This document shows positions 1 to 8,634 of a stretch of DNA of 47,400 nucleotides, one piece after another. The number at the start of each line of letters is the position of its first letter. Within the stretch, counting starts at the first letter, position 1. The notes beneath the pieces are model-generated. The model was not told the DNA's origin, searched no databases, and saw nothing but the letters and a program-made list of their open reading frames with translations. A program made the translations under genes and the position numbers. The DNA is from CAZDQL01 sp964507325. Lineage in GTDB: Bacteria > Planctomycetota > UBA1135 > GCA-002686595. The DNA is taken from contig CAZDQL010000050.1 of the NCBI GenBank assembly GCA_964507325.1, positions 1 through 47,400 on the forward strand, given 5' to 3'.

Positions 1-1
1 C

Positions 2-1156
2 TCCCTGATGGACGGGGACTGGTACCCCGACATCCTGATCGGTCGCTTCTCCGCCGGCAACACCGGCCAAGTCGACACCCAGGTGGAGCGCACCATCGAG
101 TACGAGCAGCAGGACCACTCCCTGGACGGCGCCCCCTGGAACCGGCGCGGGATCGGCATCGCCTCCAACCAGGGGCCCGGTCACAACGGCGAGTACGACG
201 ACGACCACATGGACCTGATCCGGGATCAGCTCTTGGCCTACGGCTTCACGACGGTCAACCGGGTCTACGACTACTTCGGCACCAAGTCCGACATCACCAA
301 CGCCCTCAACCAAGGGCGTCGCATGACCAACTACTGCGGCCACGGTAGCACCACCTCCTGGGGCACCACCGGCTTCAGCAACAACGACGTCAACAACCTG
401 ACCAACGTCGGGATGTTGCCCTTCATCCACAGCGTGGCCTGTGTCAACGGCGCGTTCAGCAGCGGCACCTGCTTCGGCGAGGCCTGGTTGCAGGCCACGC
501 ACGGCGGCGAGCCCAGCGGAGCCGTGGGCGCCTACATGTCCTCGATCAACCAGTACTGGGACGAGCCGATGTGGGCCCAGGACGAGAGCGTCGACCTGTT
601 CTGCGACGGGGACGAGTGGACGATGGGCGGACTGTGGTTCGGTGGCTCGGCCTACATGATGACCGTGGCTGGCTCGTCGGGCCGTGACATGTTCATGACC
701 TGGCACTGCTTCGGGGACCCCTCGCTCATGGTCTTGGGTGCCGTCGACTGCAACGATCCGGTCAACTACTGCGTGGCTGGCGCCAACTCGACCGGCCAAG
801 GAGCCGTGATCGGCTGGAACGGCAGCGTCTCGATCAGCGCCAACGATCTCGTGCTGACCGCCTCCCAGTGCCCGACCGGGCAGTACGGCCTCTTCTTCTA
901 CGGCACCGGCCGGACGCAGACGCCGCTGGCCGACGGCTACATGTGCGTGGACGACAACATCGCGCGCCTGCCGGTGGTCACCACCGATGGCAGCGGGTTC
1001 ACCTCCTATGCCCTCGACTACAACAGCCTGCCTCCCTACGGGATCCAGATCGGCGTCGGCTCGACCTGCACCTTCCAGCTCTGGTACCGCGACCCGGCCA
1101 GCTCTGGCACGGGGTCGAACTTCACCGACGGCCTCGAGGCGACGTTCTGCCCCTGA
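2..1156 (+). CDS. Gingipain-type (C25) cysteine protease, 3' part
   Basis: This is the C-terminal part of a secreted peptidase. The frame is open to the window edge, so the true start lies upstream. It matches peptidase family C25 (gingipain-like). The motif YCGHGS, with His at residue 112 counted from the ATG at 8, and SVACVNGAF, with Cys at residue 145, fit the family's His/Cys catalytic dyad. Upstream of these, DILIGRFSAGN is also typical of the fold. From about base 761 to the end lies a separate C-terminal domain of about 131 residues (starting VNYC, ending FQLWYRDP...SNFTDG...F). It recurs at the end of the genes at 15869-17719 and 42321-44861. The protein probably acts outside the cytoplasm. 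The family call is firm. The C-terminal domain's role is unknown and is inferred to be anchoring or sorting. Confidence 0.85.
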   Translation, partial: SLMDGDWYPDILIGRFSAGNTGQVDTQVERTIEYEQQDHSLDGAPWNRRGIGIASNQGPGHNGEYDDDHMDLIRDQLLAYGFTTVNRVYDYFGTKSDITNALNQGRRMTNYCGHGSTTSWGTTGFSNNDVNNLTNVGMLPFIHSVACVNGAFSSGTCFGEAWLQATHGGEPSGAVGAYMSSINQYWDEPMWAQDESVDLFCDGDEWTMGGLWFGGSAYMMTVAGSSGRDMFMTWHCFGDPSLMVLGAVDCNDPVNYCVAGANSTGQGAVIGWNGSVSISANDLVLTASQCPTGQYGLFFYGTGRTQTPLADGYMCVDDNIARLPVVTTDGSGFTSYALDYNSLPPYGIQIGVGSTCTFQLWYRDPASSGTGSNFTDGLEATFCP

Positions 1157-1204
1157 TATGGATGGACCTGTCGACTCCCTGCTGGCAGGTCACCCATAGT
1201 TCTT

Positions 1205-1232
1205 CGAGGGCCGGTCATCGGACCGGCCCTCG
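1205..1232 (+). terminator. Rho-independent-like terminator after the C25 protease
   Basis: A perfect 12-bp stem (cgagggccggtc / gaccggccctcg) with a four-base loop (atcg) is followed by ctcatttt. It lies about 50 bases after the protease stop and before the SGNH gene, so it separates the two transcripts. Confidence 0.75.
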
Positions 1233-1270
1233 CTCATTTTGGGTACGGTACAGGCCAGGAGTGATCGCCC

Positions 1271-2239
1271 GTGAGCCGCCGCACCCGCATCCGCCTGCTG
1301 TGTTCGATCCTGGCCCCCATCCTCCTCTTGGTGGCCGGCGAGTACCTCTTGCGGCTGCGGGTGCCCGCTTGCGGGGTGACCCCCTTTCGCCTGAGCGAGG
1401 TCCCCGGCCTCTCCAGCGAGCTGCGGCCCGGGTTCACGACCCTCTACAAGGGCTTCCAGGTCTCCTTGAACTCCCACGGCTTCCGCGGCGGCGAGTTTCC
1501 CCCGCGCCAAGAGGGCGTCCTGCGGGTGGCACTGGTGGGGGACTCCTTCACCTTCGGCAGCGCAGTCGCCGTCCCCAACACCCTCGCCGCGCGCCTCGAA
1601 GCTGCCCTGATCGAGGGGGGGACGCCTGCCCAGGTCCTGAACCTCGGGGTGCCCGGCTACACCGCCGGGAACGTGGCGGCAGTGGTGGAGCACAAGGCCC
1701 TGGCGCTCGAGCCCGACGTGGTTGTGTACGTCTTCTACGCCAACGACGTCCTTCCGCTCCCCGCCTGGGAGGAGATCTCCCCCGACGCCGTGATCGACGG
1801 GATGCACGGCTTCACCGGGCACTCGGCCCTGCTGCAGTGGACGAACGTGAGGTTCAGGCAGTACGCCCTGCGCTGGTTCGACAAGCAGCTCACTCGCCAG
1901 ACCCCCGAGATGAGCCGTGACGAGTGGGAGGAGGGAGGCGGCGAACGGGTGCGCGCGGCGATCGTTCGCATGCGCGACGTGTGCGCCGCCCGCGGGGCGC
2001 GCCTCCTGGTGGCGGGCTACCCCAACCTGACCTTCCCCGAGCACAATCCGTTCCGCCCCATCGACGAGGCGGCGGCTGGGGTGTGCGACGAGCTGGGCGT
2101 GGCCTTCGTCGACCTCCTGGAGGCCTTCGGGCAGGAGCGGGACCTGACGCGCTACTGGGCCAGCGTCTTCGACACGCACCCCAACGGGGCCGCCAACGCC
2201 TGCGTGGGGGCGTTTCTGGTGCCCCATCTGACCGACTGA
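1271..2239 (+). CDS. SGNH/GDSL-family hydrolase with N-terminal membrane segment
   Basis: The GTG start gives a 322-residue protein with a basic N-terminus (SRRTRIR) and one hydrophobic segment at residues 9-27, which is either an uncleaved signal or a membrane anchor. Block I of the SGNH fold is LVGDSFTFG, with the nucleophile Ser at residue 92. A block III-like YANDV and a C-terminal DTHPNG supply the Asn and the Asp/His pair. These enzymes are esterases, lipases or carbohydrate deacetylases, and the substrate cannot be told from sequence. Residues 56-72 resemble the NSxGFRG stretch seen in planctomycete and polysaccharide-associated SGNH proteins. The gene stands alone after a terminator and 80 bases before the VCBS lipoprotein. 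Confidence 0.8.
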   Translation: MSRRTRIRLLCSILAPILLLVAGEYLLRLRVPACGVTPFRLSEVPGLSSELRPGFTTLYKGFQVSLNSHGFRGGEFPPRQEGVLRVALVGDSFTFGSAVAVPNTLAARLEAALIEGGTPAQVLNLGVPGYTAGNVAAVVEHKALALEPDVVVYVFYANDVLPLPAWEEISPDAVIDGMHGFTGHSALLQWTNVRFRQYALRWFDKQLTRQTPEMSRDEWEEGGGERVRAAIVRMRDVCAARGARLLVAGYPNLTFPEHNPFRPIDEAAAGVCDELGVAFVDLLEAFGQERDLTRYWASVFDTHPNGAANACVGAFLVPHLTD

Positions 2240-2319
2240 GTCGAAGCGGGGGATTCCCTTCGGATCGCCCTGGCCGGCACCCGATCTGAGACTCGTCCCC
2301 GCAGCCCAGTCTCAGTCCC

Positions 2320-5300
2320 ATGATGGTCCAGCGCATTCCGTACTTCGCTCGTCTGTCCCTCCTCGCCCTCCTCGTCGCGTCCTGCGGAGGTGGCGGCGGC
2401 GGCTCCTCCTCTGCCAAGATCAACGCGCCCGGGAGCGGGGCGGTGTGGGGCGGAACGCAGACGATCCGCTGGGTGACCGTCGGTCAGGGGCCGGTGGACA
2501 TCTACCTCTCCGACGACGGAGGATCGAGCTGGTCGAACCAGCTCGCCGCCGACACGCCCGACGACGGCAGTCACGCCCTCGACACCACCGCCCTCACCGA
2601 CGACACCGACTACCGGGTCAAGGTCGTGCTCGGCAACGGGAAGGTGCTGAGGAGCGGTGTCTTCGCGATCGACAACACCCTGCCCACGCTCTCCCTGATC
2701 GCGCCGAACACGGGCGTCCTGTGGGGGGCGGAACGGGAGATCACCTGGAGCACGACCGACGTGCACCCCTCGACGGTCGAGATTCGGCTCTCCGCGGACG
2801 GGGGCTTCTCCTTCGACACGGTGATCGCGGCAGCGGCGCCGGATACGGGCACCTACGCCTGGGACACCTCTGCCCACGGGGACGGGACGCAGTACCGGGT
2901 GCAGATCATCGCCACCGACGAGGCGGGCAACGACAGCGCGGCGGACTCCTCCGGGGCGGACTTCGAGTTGGACAACACCGCCCCCGTGGTGACGCTCAAC
3001 GCCCCCAACGGGGGGGAGAGCTGGAATGGACCGCAGGGGGTGGATTGGTCGACGACCGAGACGAATCCCAGCTACGTGACCCTCTACCTCTCGACCGACT
3101 CGGGGAACAGCTTCCCCACGGAGCTGGCGACCTACGTCCCCGACACCGGCAGCTTCACCTGGGGCTCGGGGCAGGCACCCGACAGCTCCACCCTGCGCCT
3201 GCGCGTGGTGGCGACGGACCTGGCGGGGAACGAGTCCGCGCCGGCCGATTCGGCGGCGGACTTCACGGTGGACGGCTTCCGGCTGCTCGAGCACGCCTAC
3301 TACCACGACGAGGACGGGGACGGAGCGGTCAACGCGGGGGACACGCTCCACGTCTTCTTCGAGGGTGACGTGGACGTGAACACGGCCAGCGCCAGCGCCT
3401 TCGACTTGGCGGTGTTCGGGGACAGCTTCGGTGGCGCCGGCGCGGGGATCGCCGCGGGCCCCGAGTCGGACCTGGTCATCGTGACCCTGGGCACCAGTCC
3501 CCAGTTGCGCACCCGTGGGACCTTCCTGCAGCACGAGACGAGCGCCCTGAGCCCCTCGGGCTTCGACGTCAGCTTCTCGCTGCCCGCCGATGCCCTGGAG
3601 GAGAATGGCACCGGCGTCGACGCCGGCCCCTCCGGCTGGTTCGACGTCCTGCCGTCTTTCGACGTCGTCGATCTGGGCCCCGCCGTCACCTCGACGAGCT
3701 GCGTGGCCGCCGGGGACATCGACCGGGACGGGGACGACGACTTCGTGATCGGACGTCCGGGGGGCAACGTCGACCAGGTCTACCGCAATGACGGTGGGTC
3801 CACGTTCACCCTGATCCAGGTCGTCGGAGCCGAGACCACCCGCTCGATCGCCCTCGGCGACGTCGACGGGGACGGAGATCTGGACCTGGTGCGGGCCACC
3901 GACAGCGCCGACCACGTCTGGCTCAACACCGGCACGGGGACCTTCGCCGACTCGGGTCAGAGACTGGGGAGCTCCGACGCCGGGGAGGTGGTGCTCGTCG
4001 ACCTCGATCGCGACGGTGACCTGGACCTCTACGTCGGCAACCTCGGGACCGCCGCCAACCAGACCTGGATCAACGACGGGACCGGCACCTACTCCGCCGG
4101 CCAGAGCCTCGGTTCCGCCGACACGCGCAGTGTCGTGACCGGCGACGTCGACGGAGACGGCGACTGGGACGTGATCGCGGGCAACTACCTGCAGACCAGC
4201 CGGGTCTGGGTGAACAACGGCAGCGGCACCCTGAGCGCCGGCCCCTCCGCCGGCGTGCACCAGACCCGTGACATGGCCTTGGGAGACCTGGATGGCGACG
4301 GCGACTTGGACCTCTTCGTCGTCACGCTGGGCCAGAACGAGGTGCGCCTGAACGGGGGCAGCGGCGACTTCTCGAGCGCCGACCAGTTCATCGGCAACAA
4401 CGACGACGTGGGCGTGGCCCTGGTGGACATGGACCTCGACGGGGACCTCGACGGCGTCTCGGCCAAGAACGCCGATGCCGTGCGCTACTGGATCAACGAC
4501 GGCGCGGGGAGCTTCTCCGAGGCGCGCCTGCGGGGCACTTCCGGCCTGGGCACCTGCATCGCGGCGGGGCGCTTCGACGCCGATGTCGACCTGGACCTGA
4601 TCCTGATCTACGACTCGCCCGACACCCTGGAGCTCCTGCGCTCCTCCGCCGCCGGCGGCCACGAGGGCCTCGGGCACCTGAACCAGAGCACCGCCATCAC
4701 CACCTCCGCCGCCACCACCTGCGCGGCCCATGGGGACGTGAACGGTGATGGGGACCTGGACGTCGTCTGCGGCGTGGATGGCGCCGGAGCGCTGGGGATC
4801 CTCTCCGACGGCTCCGGGGGGTTCGCCGCCTCCTCGATCACGACCGGCAGCGGAACCGCCACCAGCGTGGCGCTGGCGGACGTCGATCGGGACGGCGACC
4901 TGGACCTGATCGAGGGCCTGGACGGCGGCGCCGCCGACCTGGTTTGGCTGAATGACGGCTCGGGAGGGTTCACCAGCAGCGGGTTGACCCTCGGCTCCGA
5001 CGCCACGGGGGACGTGGTGGTGGGGGACGTCGACTCCGACGGCGACGTGGACCTGGTCACCGCCAACCTCGGCGGGGCCGATCGGGTCTGGCTCGGCGAC
5101 GGCGCCGGCGGCTTCACCGACAGCGGCCAAGCTCTCGGCTCGGGGACCTCGAACGCCCTGGCCCTGGGGGACATCGACGGCGACGGAGACCTCGACCTGG
5201 TCGTCGCCAGGAACAGCTCCAGCGAAGTCGACGTCTACACGAACAACGGGACGGGGACCTTCGTCCTCCTCGGAAGCCGTGCCACCAGCGGCATCCCGGT

Positions 5301-5673
5301 CGATCTGGCCCTGGCCGACCTGGAGGGTGACACGGTCCTGGACCTCTTCGTGGTGGACTCCAGCGGAGCTTGGGAGTCCCTCACCGGAGACGGCTCCGGC
5401 GGCTTCACCAGCAACGGCTCCCAGGGGAGCGGCTACCAGTGGATCGCTCCCGTCTACATCGACGACGACCTGAACGTGGACGTGGTCGTGGCCACCTCCG
5501 CGGGGGTGCGCACCTACCTCGGCGACGGCGCCGGGGGATTTTCGGTCAAGCAGACGCAGGGTGGCGGCACGACCACCGGCGCGCTGGTCGCGGCGGACCT
5601 CGACGGGGACGCCGACGTCGACATCGTGCGGGTGGGAGACGCTGGCGCGACGATCGTCCTCTGGATGAAGTGA
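2320..5673 (+). CDS. VCBS/FG-GAP repeat lipoprotein with Ig-like modules
   Basis: This 1117-residue exported protein has a signal peptide with a lipobox (LLVASC, Cys near residue 23), followed by a Gly/Ser-rich tether. Residues about 33-330 hold three tandem modules of about 95 residues that share a VWGG...I.W.T start and IYLSxDGGxSW-type strands, like beta-sandwich (Ig or Kre9-like) domains. From about residue 460 to the end come many FG-GAP/VCBS repeats. Each has a calcium-loop pattern such as GDVDGDGDLDLV and an LNxGxGxF strand, consistent with a beta-propeller. Proteins of this kind act outside the cell in adhesion or substrate binding, and no catalytic site is visible. It lacks the C-terminal module found in three other secreted proteins here and is presumably held by its lipid anchor instead. 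Two ATGs are adjacent at the start. Confidence 0.85.
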   Translation: MMVQRIPYFARLSLLALLVASCGGGGGGSSSAKINAPGSGAVWGGTQTIRWVTVGQGPVDIYLSDDGGSSWSNQLAADTPDDGSHALDTTALTDDTDYRVKVVLGNGKVLRSGVFAIDNTLPTLSLIAPNTGVLWGAEREITWSTTDVHPSTVEIRLSADGGFSFDTVIAAAAPDTGTYAWDTSAHGDGTQYRVQIIATDEAGNDSAADSSGADFELDNTAPVVTLNAPNGGESWNGPQGVDWSTTETNPSYVTLYLSTDSGNSFPTELATYVPDTGSFTWGSGQAPDSSTLRLRVVATDLAGNESAPADSAADFTVDGFRLLEHAYYHDEDGDGAVNAGDTLHVFFEGDVDVNTASASAFDLAVFGDSFGGAGAGIAAGPESDLVIVTLGTSPQLRTRGTFLQHETSALSPSGFDVSFSLPADALEENGTGVDAGPSGWFDVLPSFDVVDLGPAVTSTSCVAAGDIDRDGDDDFVIGRPGGNVDQVYRNDGGSTFTLIQVVGAETTRSIALGDVDGDGDLDLVRATDSADHVWLNTGTGTFADSGQRLGSSDAGEVVLVDLDRDGDLDLYVGNLGTAANQTWINDGTGTYSAGQSLGSADTRSVVTGDVDGDGDWDVIAGNYLQTSRVWVNNGSGTLSAGPSAGVHQTRDMALGDLDGDGDLDLFVVTLGQNEVRLNGGSGDFSSADQFIGNNDDVGVALVDMDLDGDLDGVSAKNADAVRYWINDGAGSFSEARLRGTSGLGTCIAAGRFDADVDLDLILIYDSPDTLELLRSSAAGGHEGLGHLNQSTAITTSAATTCAAHGDVNGDGDLDVVCGVDGAGALGILSDGSGGFAASSITTGSGTATSVALADVDRDGDLDLIEGLDGGAADLVWLNDGSGGFTSSGLTLGSDATGDVVVGDVDSDGDVDLVTANLGGADRVWLGDGAGGFTDSGQALGSGTSNALALGDIDGDGDLDLVVARNSSSEVDVYTNNGTGTFVLLGSRATSGIPVDLALADLEGDTVLDLFVVDSSGAWESLTGDGSGGFTSNGSQGSGYQWIAPVYIDDDLNVDVVVATSAGVRTYLGDGAGGFSVKQTQGGGTTTGALVAADLDGDADVDIVRVGDAGATIVLWMK

Positions 5674-5679
5674 TCGGGA

Positions 5680-5697
5680 TCGAGAGCGCGCTCTCGA
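5680..5697. terminator. Palindrome between convergent genes
   Basis: A perfect 18-bp palindrome (tcgagagcgcgctctcga) fills most of the 28-base gap between the convergent VCBS lipoprotein and lutC. It could end transcription from both sides. There is no T-run, so this is a weak call. Confidence 0.4.
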
Positions 5698-5701
5698 CCC
5701 G

Positions 5702-6355
5702 CTACTCGACGAGCACGACGTGAAGCTCCCGCGGGCCGTGGACCCCCACGACCAGGGTCAGCTCGATGTCCGCCGTGCGCGACGGACCGGTGATCCAGGT
5801 CATCAGGGGGGGCGGACCCCCCTCGAGCTCGTGCGCGGCGCGTAGGGCGGTGCCGAGGTCGGGCACCAGGTCCTGCTCGCGCAGCAGGACGACGTGCACC
5901 GGGGGGAGCAGGGAGGTCAGTCGGTGGTGCTCGCTGGAGGAGAAGAGGACCAGCGTGCCGCTCTCGGCGATCCCGAGCTGGGCGCCGGTGATCCCCATCT
6001 CCGCCTCCAGGAGCCGCGGGCGGTCCCGCCAACCGTCGAAGCTCGAGAGCCCCTCCAGGCGCGCCGCCACGCGGCGCACCAGCGGCGCGTCGGAGAGCGC
6101 CAGGTCAGGGTCGCCGAGCCCGCGGGCGATCGACGCCAGGCACTCCGCGGCGGCGGCCTCGTCCGCGGCGCGGTGGCAGTGGCCGCCGCACTCCTCGACC
6201 GCGGCCGCGAAGCGCGTCACCCGCTCCCCAGGCTCCTCCAGCTGCGGCGGAGGGCCGGGCAGCGGCTCCAGGGGACGCTCTGGCTCGGCGACACGCCGGG
6301 CGGCTCCCGAGGCCTCACGCAGGGCGCGCAAGATCGCTTCCTCGGCGGAGGTCAC
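5702..6355 (-). CDS. lutC: LutC/YkgG-family LUD-domain protein
   Basis: This 217-residue protein is the third subunit of the LutABC L-lactate oxidation system (cytoplasmic, lactate to pyruvate). The LUD-domain core is clear: GITGAQLGIAESGTLVL, then HRLTSLLPPVHVVLL, then a C-terminal WITGPSRTADIELTLVVGVHGP and ELHVVLVE. The length fits the family. The GTG start overlaps the lutB stop (GTGA), so translation is probably coupled. It is the last gene of a three-gene operon, with the palindrome at 5680-5697 just beyond. LutC has no iron-sulfur motif, as expected. Confidence 0.92.
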   Translation of the reverse strand: MTSAEEAILRALREASGAARRVAEPERPLEPLPGPPPQLEEPGERVTRFAAAVEECGGHCHRAADEAAAAECLASIARGLGDPDLALSDAPLVRRVAARLEGLSSFDGWRDRPRLLEAEMGITGAQLGIAESGTLVLFSSSEHHRLTSLLPPVHVVLLREQDLVPDLGTALRAAHELEGGPPPLMTWITGPSRTADIELTLVVGVHGPRELHVVLVE

Positions 6356-7752
6356 AGCCGCTCCTCCTTCCAGAGCTCACGGAAGGTGCGGCGGGCCGGT
6401 GGAGCCAGCTCCCGGCCCGCGATCCAGCTCCGCACCGGCGGCAGTCGGCGCGCCAGCGGGAAGAACCAGCGCGCCAGCCGCGAGCCGATCGCGTAACGCC
6501 GCGGTCCTCCCATCGCCCAGGCCCAGAGGCGGAAGGCCAGGCGCTCTCCTCGCCCTCTCCCCCTGGACACCGCCCGCTCCCGCAGTCCGAGGAGCAGGCG
6601 CGGCAGGTCGATCTTCATCGGGCAGACCTCGAAGCAGGCGCCGCACAGGGTCGAGGCGAAGGGCAGGGCGCACCCGCGCTCGAGCCCCGTCAGGTGCGGC
6701 GTGATCACCGAGCCGATCGGACCCGCGTAGACCGAGCCGTAGGCGTGGCCACCGATCTCCTTGTAGACGGGGCAGAAGTTGAGGCAGGCGCCGCAGCGCA
6801 CACAGGCCAGGGCCTGACGCGCGACGGGATCGCCGAGCAGGGCGGAGCGGCCGTTGTCGACGAGGATCAGGTGCAGCTCCCGCGGTCCCTCCCCCTCTCC
6901 CTCGGGGACCGGTCCGGTGAAGAGGCTCTTGTAGGAGGAGAGGTACTGCCCCGTGGCCGAGCGGGGCAGGAGGCGCAGCATCACCTCCAGGTCCTCCAGC
7001 CGGGGCACGACCTTCTCGATCCCCATCACGGCCAGGTGGGCGGGGGGCAGGCTGGTCGTCAACCGCGCATTGCCCTCGTTCTCGATCACCAGGAAGGAGC
7101 CCGTCTCCGCCACCGCGAAGTTGACCCCGCTGATCCCCAGGTCCGCCTCGGCGAAGGCGCGGCGCAGGGCGCGGCGCGCCAGGCCGGCCAGCTCCTCTGC
7201 GTCGCACCCGGCCCCCTCCCCCAGCTCGCGCTGGAAGAGCTCCGCCACCTGCTCCCGGGTCTTGTGGATCGCGGGGGCGATGACGTGGGAGGGGGGCTCG
7301 TCGGCGAGTTGGATGATCCACTCCCCCAGGTCCGTCTCCACCGGGTGCAGGCCCTGCGCCTCGAGGGCCGCGTTCAGGCCGATCTCCTCGGTGGTCATGC
7401 TCTTCGATTTGACGACCGCGCTGGAGCCGAGGCTCTGGGCGAGCTCGCCGATCACGCGACACGCCTCGGCGCCGTCGCGGGCGAAGTGCACCACGGTGCC
7501 CCGCTCGCGCGCCCGCTGGACGAACTCCTCGAGGTAGCGGTCGAGGTGGGTGAGGGTCTCCTCCTTAATCCGACGGGCGCGCTCCCGCAGCGCCTCCCAC
7601 TCCGGAGTGGCGGCCACCGCGGCAGCGCGCTTGCGGCCGAAGAGGGACGTCGCCCGGCCGAGGGCGCGGCGCAGGGTCGCGTCCCCCAGGGCGCCGCGGG
7701 AGCGCTCCCGGAAGGCCCGCATCTGGTCCTGCATGCTGCCCTCGTCCTTCAT
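6352..7752 (-). CDS. lutB: LutB, iron-sulfur subunit of lactate oxidation complex
   Basis: This 466-residue protein joins a LUD domain (VVKSKSMTTEEIGLN, then GISGVNFAVAETGSF) to a ferredoxin-like part. Cysteines 317, 320, 323 and 327 (CVRCGACLNFCPVY) and 370, 373 and 377 (CGACFEVCPMKI) fit two 4Fe-4S clusters. The C-terminal tail is the usual LutB extension. Together with LutA and LutC it oxidises L-lactate. The ATG at 7752 was chosen because it forms an ATGA overlap with the lutA stop. The reading frame stays open far upstream, but that stretch has no family match and overlaps lutA. An alternative ATG lies six codons downstream. Confidence 0.94.
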   Translation of the reverse strand: MKDEGSMQDQMRAFRERSRGALGDATLRRALGRATSLFGRKRAAAVAATPEWEALRERARRIKEETLTHLDRYLEEFVQRARERGTVVHFARDGAEACRVIGELAQSLGSSAVVKSKSMTTEEIGLNAALEAQGLHPVETDLGEWIIQLADEPPSHVIAPAIHKTREQVAELFQRELGEGAGCDAEELAGLARRALRRAFAEADLGISGVNFAVAETGSFLVIENEGNARLTTSLPPAHLAVMGIEKVVPRLEDLEVMLRLLPRSATGQYLSSYKSLFTGPVPEGEGEGPRELHLILVDNGRSALLGDPVARQALACVRCGACLNFCPVYKEIGGHAYGSVYAGPIGSVITPHLTGLERGCALPFASTLCGACFEVCPMKIDLPRLLLGLRERAVSRGRGRGERLAFRLWAWAMGGPRRYAIGSRLARWFFPLARRLPPVRSWIAGRELAPPARRTFRELWKEERL

Positions 7753-8471
7753 CGCGCCGCCAGGACCTCGGTCAGGTGCAGGGCACGGATGCGTGAGCCG
7801 CGCCGTTCGAGTCGGCCGCCGAGCTGCAGGAGGCAGGAGAGGTCGGGGCCGACCACCGCGTCGATCCCCGCTTCCTCCAGCCGCTCGATCTTCCAGTCCG
7901 CCATCGCCACCGAGAGCTCGGGGTGCTTGACCGCGAAGGTGCCGCCGAAGCCGCAGCAGGTGTCGTGGCCCTCCACCTCGACCAGCTCCGCCCCGGCCAC
8001 CGCCTCCAAGAGACGCCGGGGCTGTTCGGCGAGCCCCAGTGCGCGCAGACCGTGGCAGGAGTCGTGCCAGGCGAGGCGCCCCTCGAAGCGCGCGCCGAGC
8101 TCCACCACCCCCAGGACGTCGACCAGGAAGCTCGCCAGCTCGTGGGTGCGGGCCGCGAGGGCGACCGCCTGGGGGCGGCGTGGATCGGCTGCGTCGAGGA
8201 CCTCCTCCAGGTGCCGCAGCATCGCGGTGCAGGAGCCGGAGGGGAGTACGACCGCGTCGGCGGGGTGGTCGCCGTAGACCTCGAGCAGGCGGGTCGCGAG
8301 CCGTCGGGCCTCCCCGTGGTGGCCGGAGTTCCAGGCCGGCTGCCCGCAACAGGTCTGGCGCGGGTCGAAGTCCACCTCGCACCCCGCCCGCCGCAGCACC
8401 TCGACCGCCCCGCGCCCCACCTCCGGCCGGAGCTGGTCGACGAGGCAGGTGACGAAGAGGGAGACCTTCAC
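7749..8471 (-). CDS. lutA: LutA, cysteine-rich (CCG domain) subunit of lactate oxidation complex
   Basis: This 240-residue protein, the usual LutA length, has two CCG-type repeats: QTCCGQPAWNSG (Cys 41 and 42) and DTCCGFGGTFAVKHPELS. It also has the intermediate HDSCHGL motif. These cysteines bind iron-sulfur clusters in the heterodisulfide-reductase-like fold. The GTG start was chosen because the protein then begins KVSLFVTCLVDQL, as family members do. Upstream codons in the same frame give unrelated Arg/Pro-rich sequence. It is the first gene of the lutABC operon. A TACAAT hexamer at 8508-8503 on this strand could be its -10 element. No regulator gene is adjacent. Confidence 0.93.
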   Translation of the reverse strand: MKVSLFVTCLVDQLRPEVGRGAVEVLRRAGCEVDFDPRQTCCGQPAWNSGHHGEARRLATRLLEVYGDHPADAVVLPSGSCTAMLRHLEEVLDAADPRRPQAVALAARTHELASFLVDVLGVVELGARFEGRLAWHDSCHGLRALGLAEQPRRLLEAVAGAELVEVEGHDTCCGFGGTFAVKHPELSVAMADWKIERLEEAGIDAVVGPDLSCLLQLGGRLERRGSRIRALHLTEVLAAR

Positions 8472-8634
8472 GGGTGGCTTGCAGCGCGAGGGGTGGGGCG
8501 GGATTGTACGGCCCACCCCCGGCACTCGGCTCCCCGGCGGCAGGGGACTCGAGGAATCCGTACCATCACACCGATACCCCCTACGCAGGGGGCGCCCCCG
8601 GCATGGACCGGGGAGTGTTGACAGGAGAACCGCC
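8472..8634. promoter_or_regulatory. Divergent promoter region of lutA and the PDZ gene
   Basis: These 163 bases separate two divergently read genes and should hold both promoters. On the minus strand TACAAT (8508-8503) lies about 31 bases before the lutA start, a reasonable -10 hexamer, but no good -35 partner is seen. On the plus strand an AGGAGA Shine-Dalgarno sequence precedes the ATG at 8635. Confidence 0.35.

Noticed and set aside
2152..5130. Minus-strand open frame of 992 codons opposite the VCBS lipoprotein
   Set aside because: Low-complexity translation with repeated VxVDV patterns is the mirror of the calcium-loop repeats on the plus strand.
3700..5660. Possible DNA tandem repeat or satellite
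   Set aside because: The repetition is at the protein level (VCBS/FG-GAP units) with divergent codons, so it is coding rather than a DNA repeat.
7753..8382. Upstream extension of lutB over lutA
   Set aside because: The frame is open but reads as Arg/Pro/Gly-rich nonsense overlapping lutA. The ATGA junction gives a LutB of normal length.
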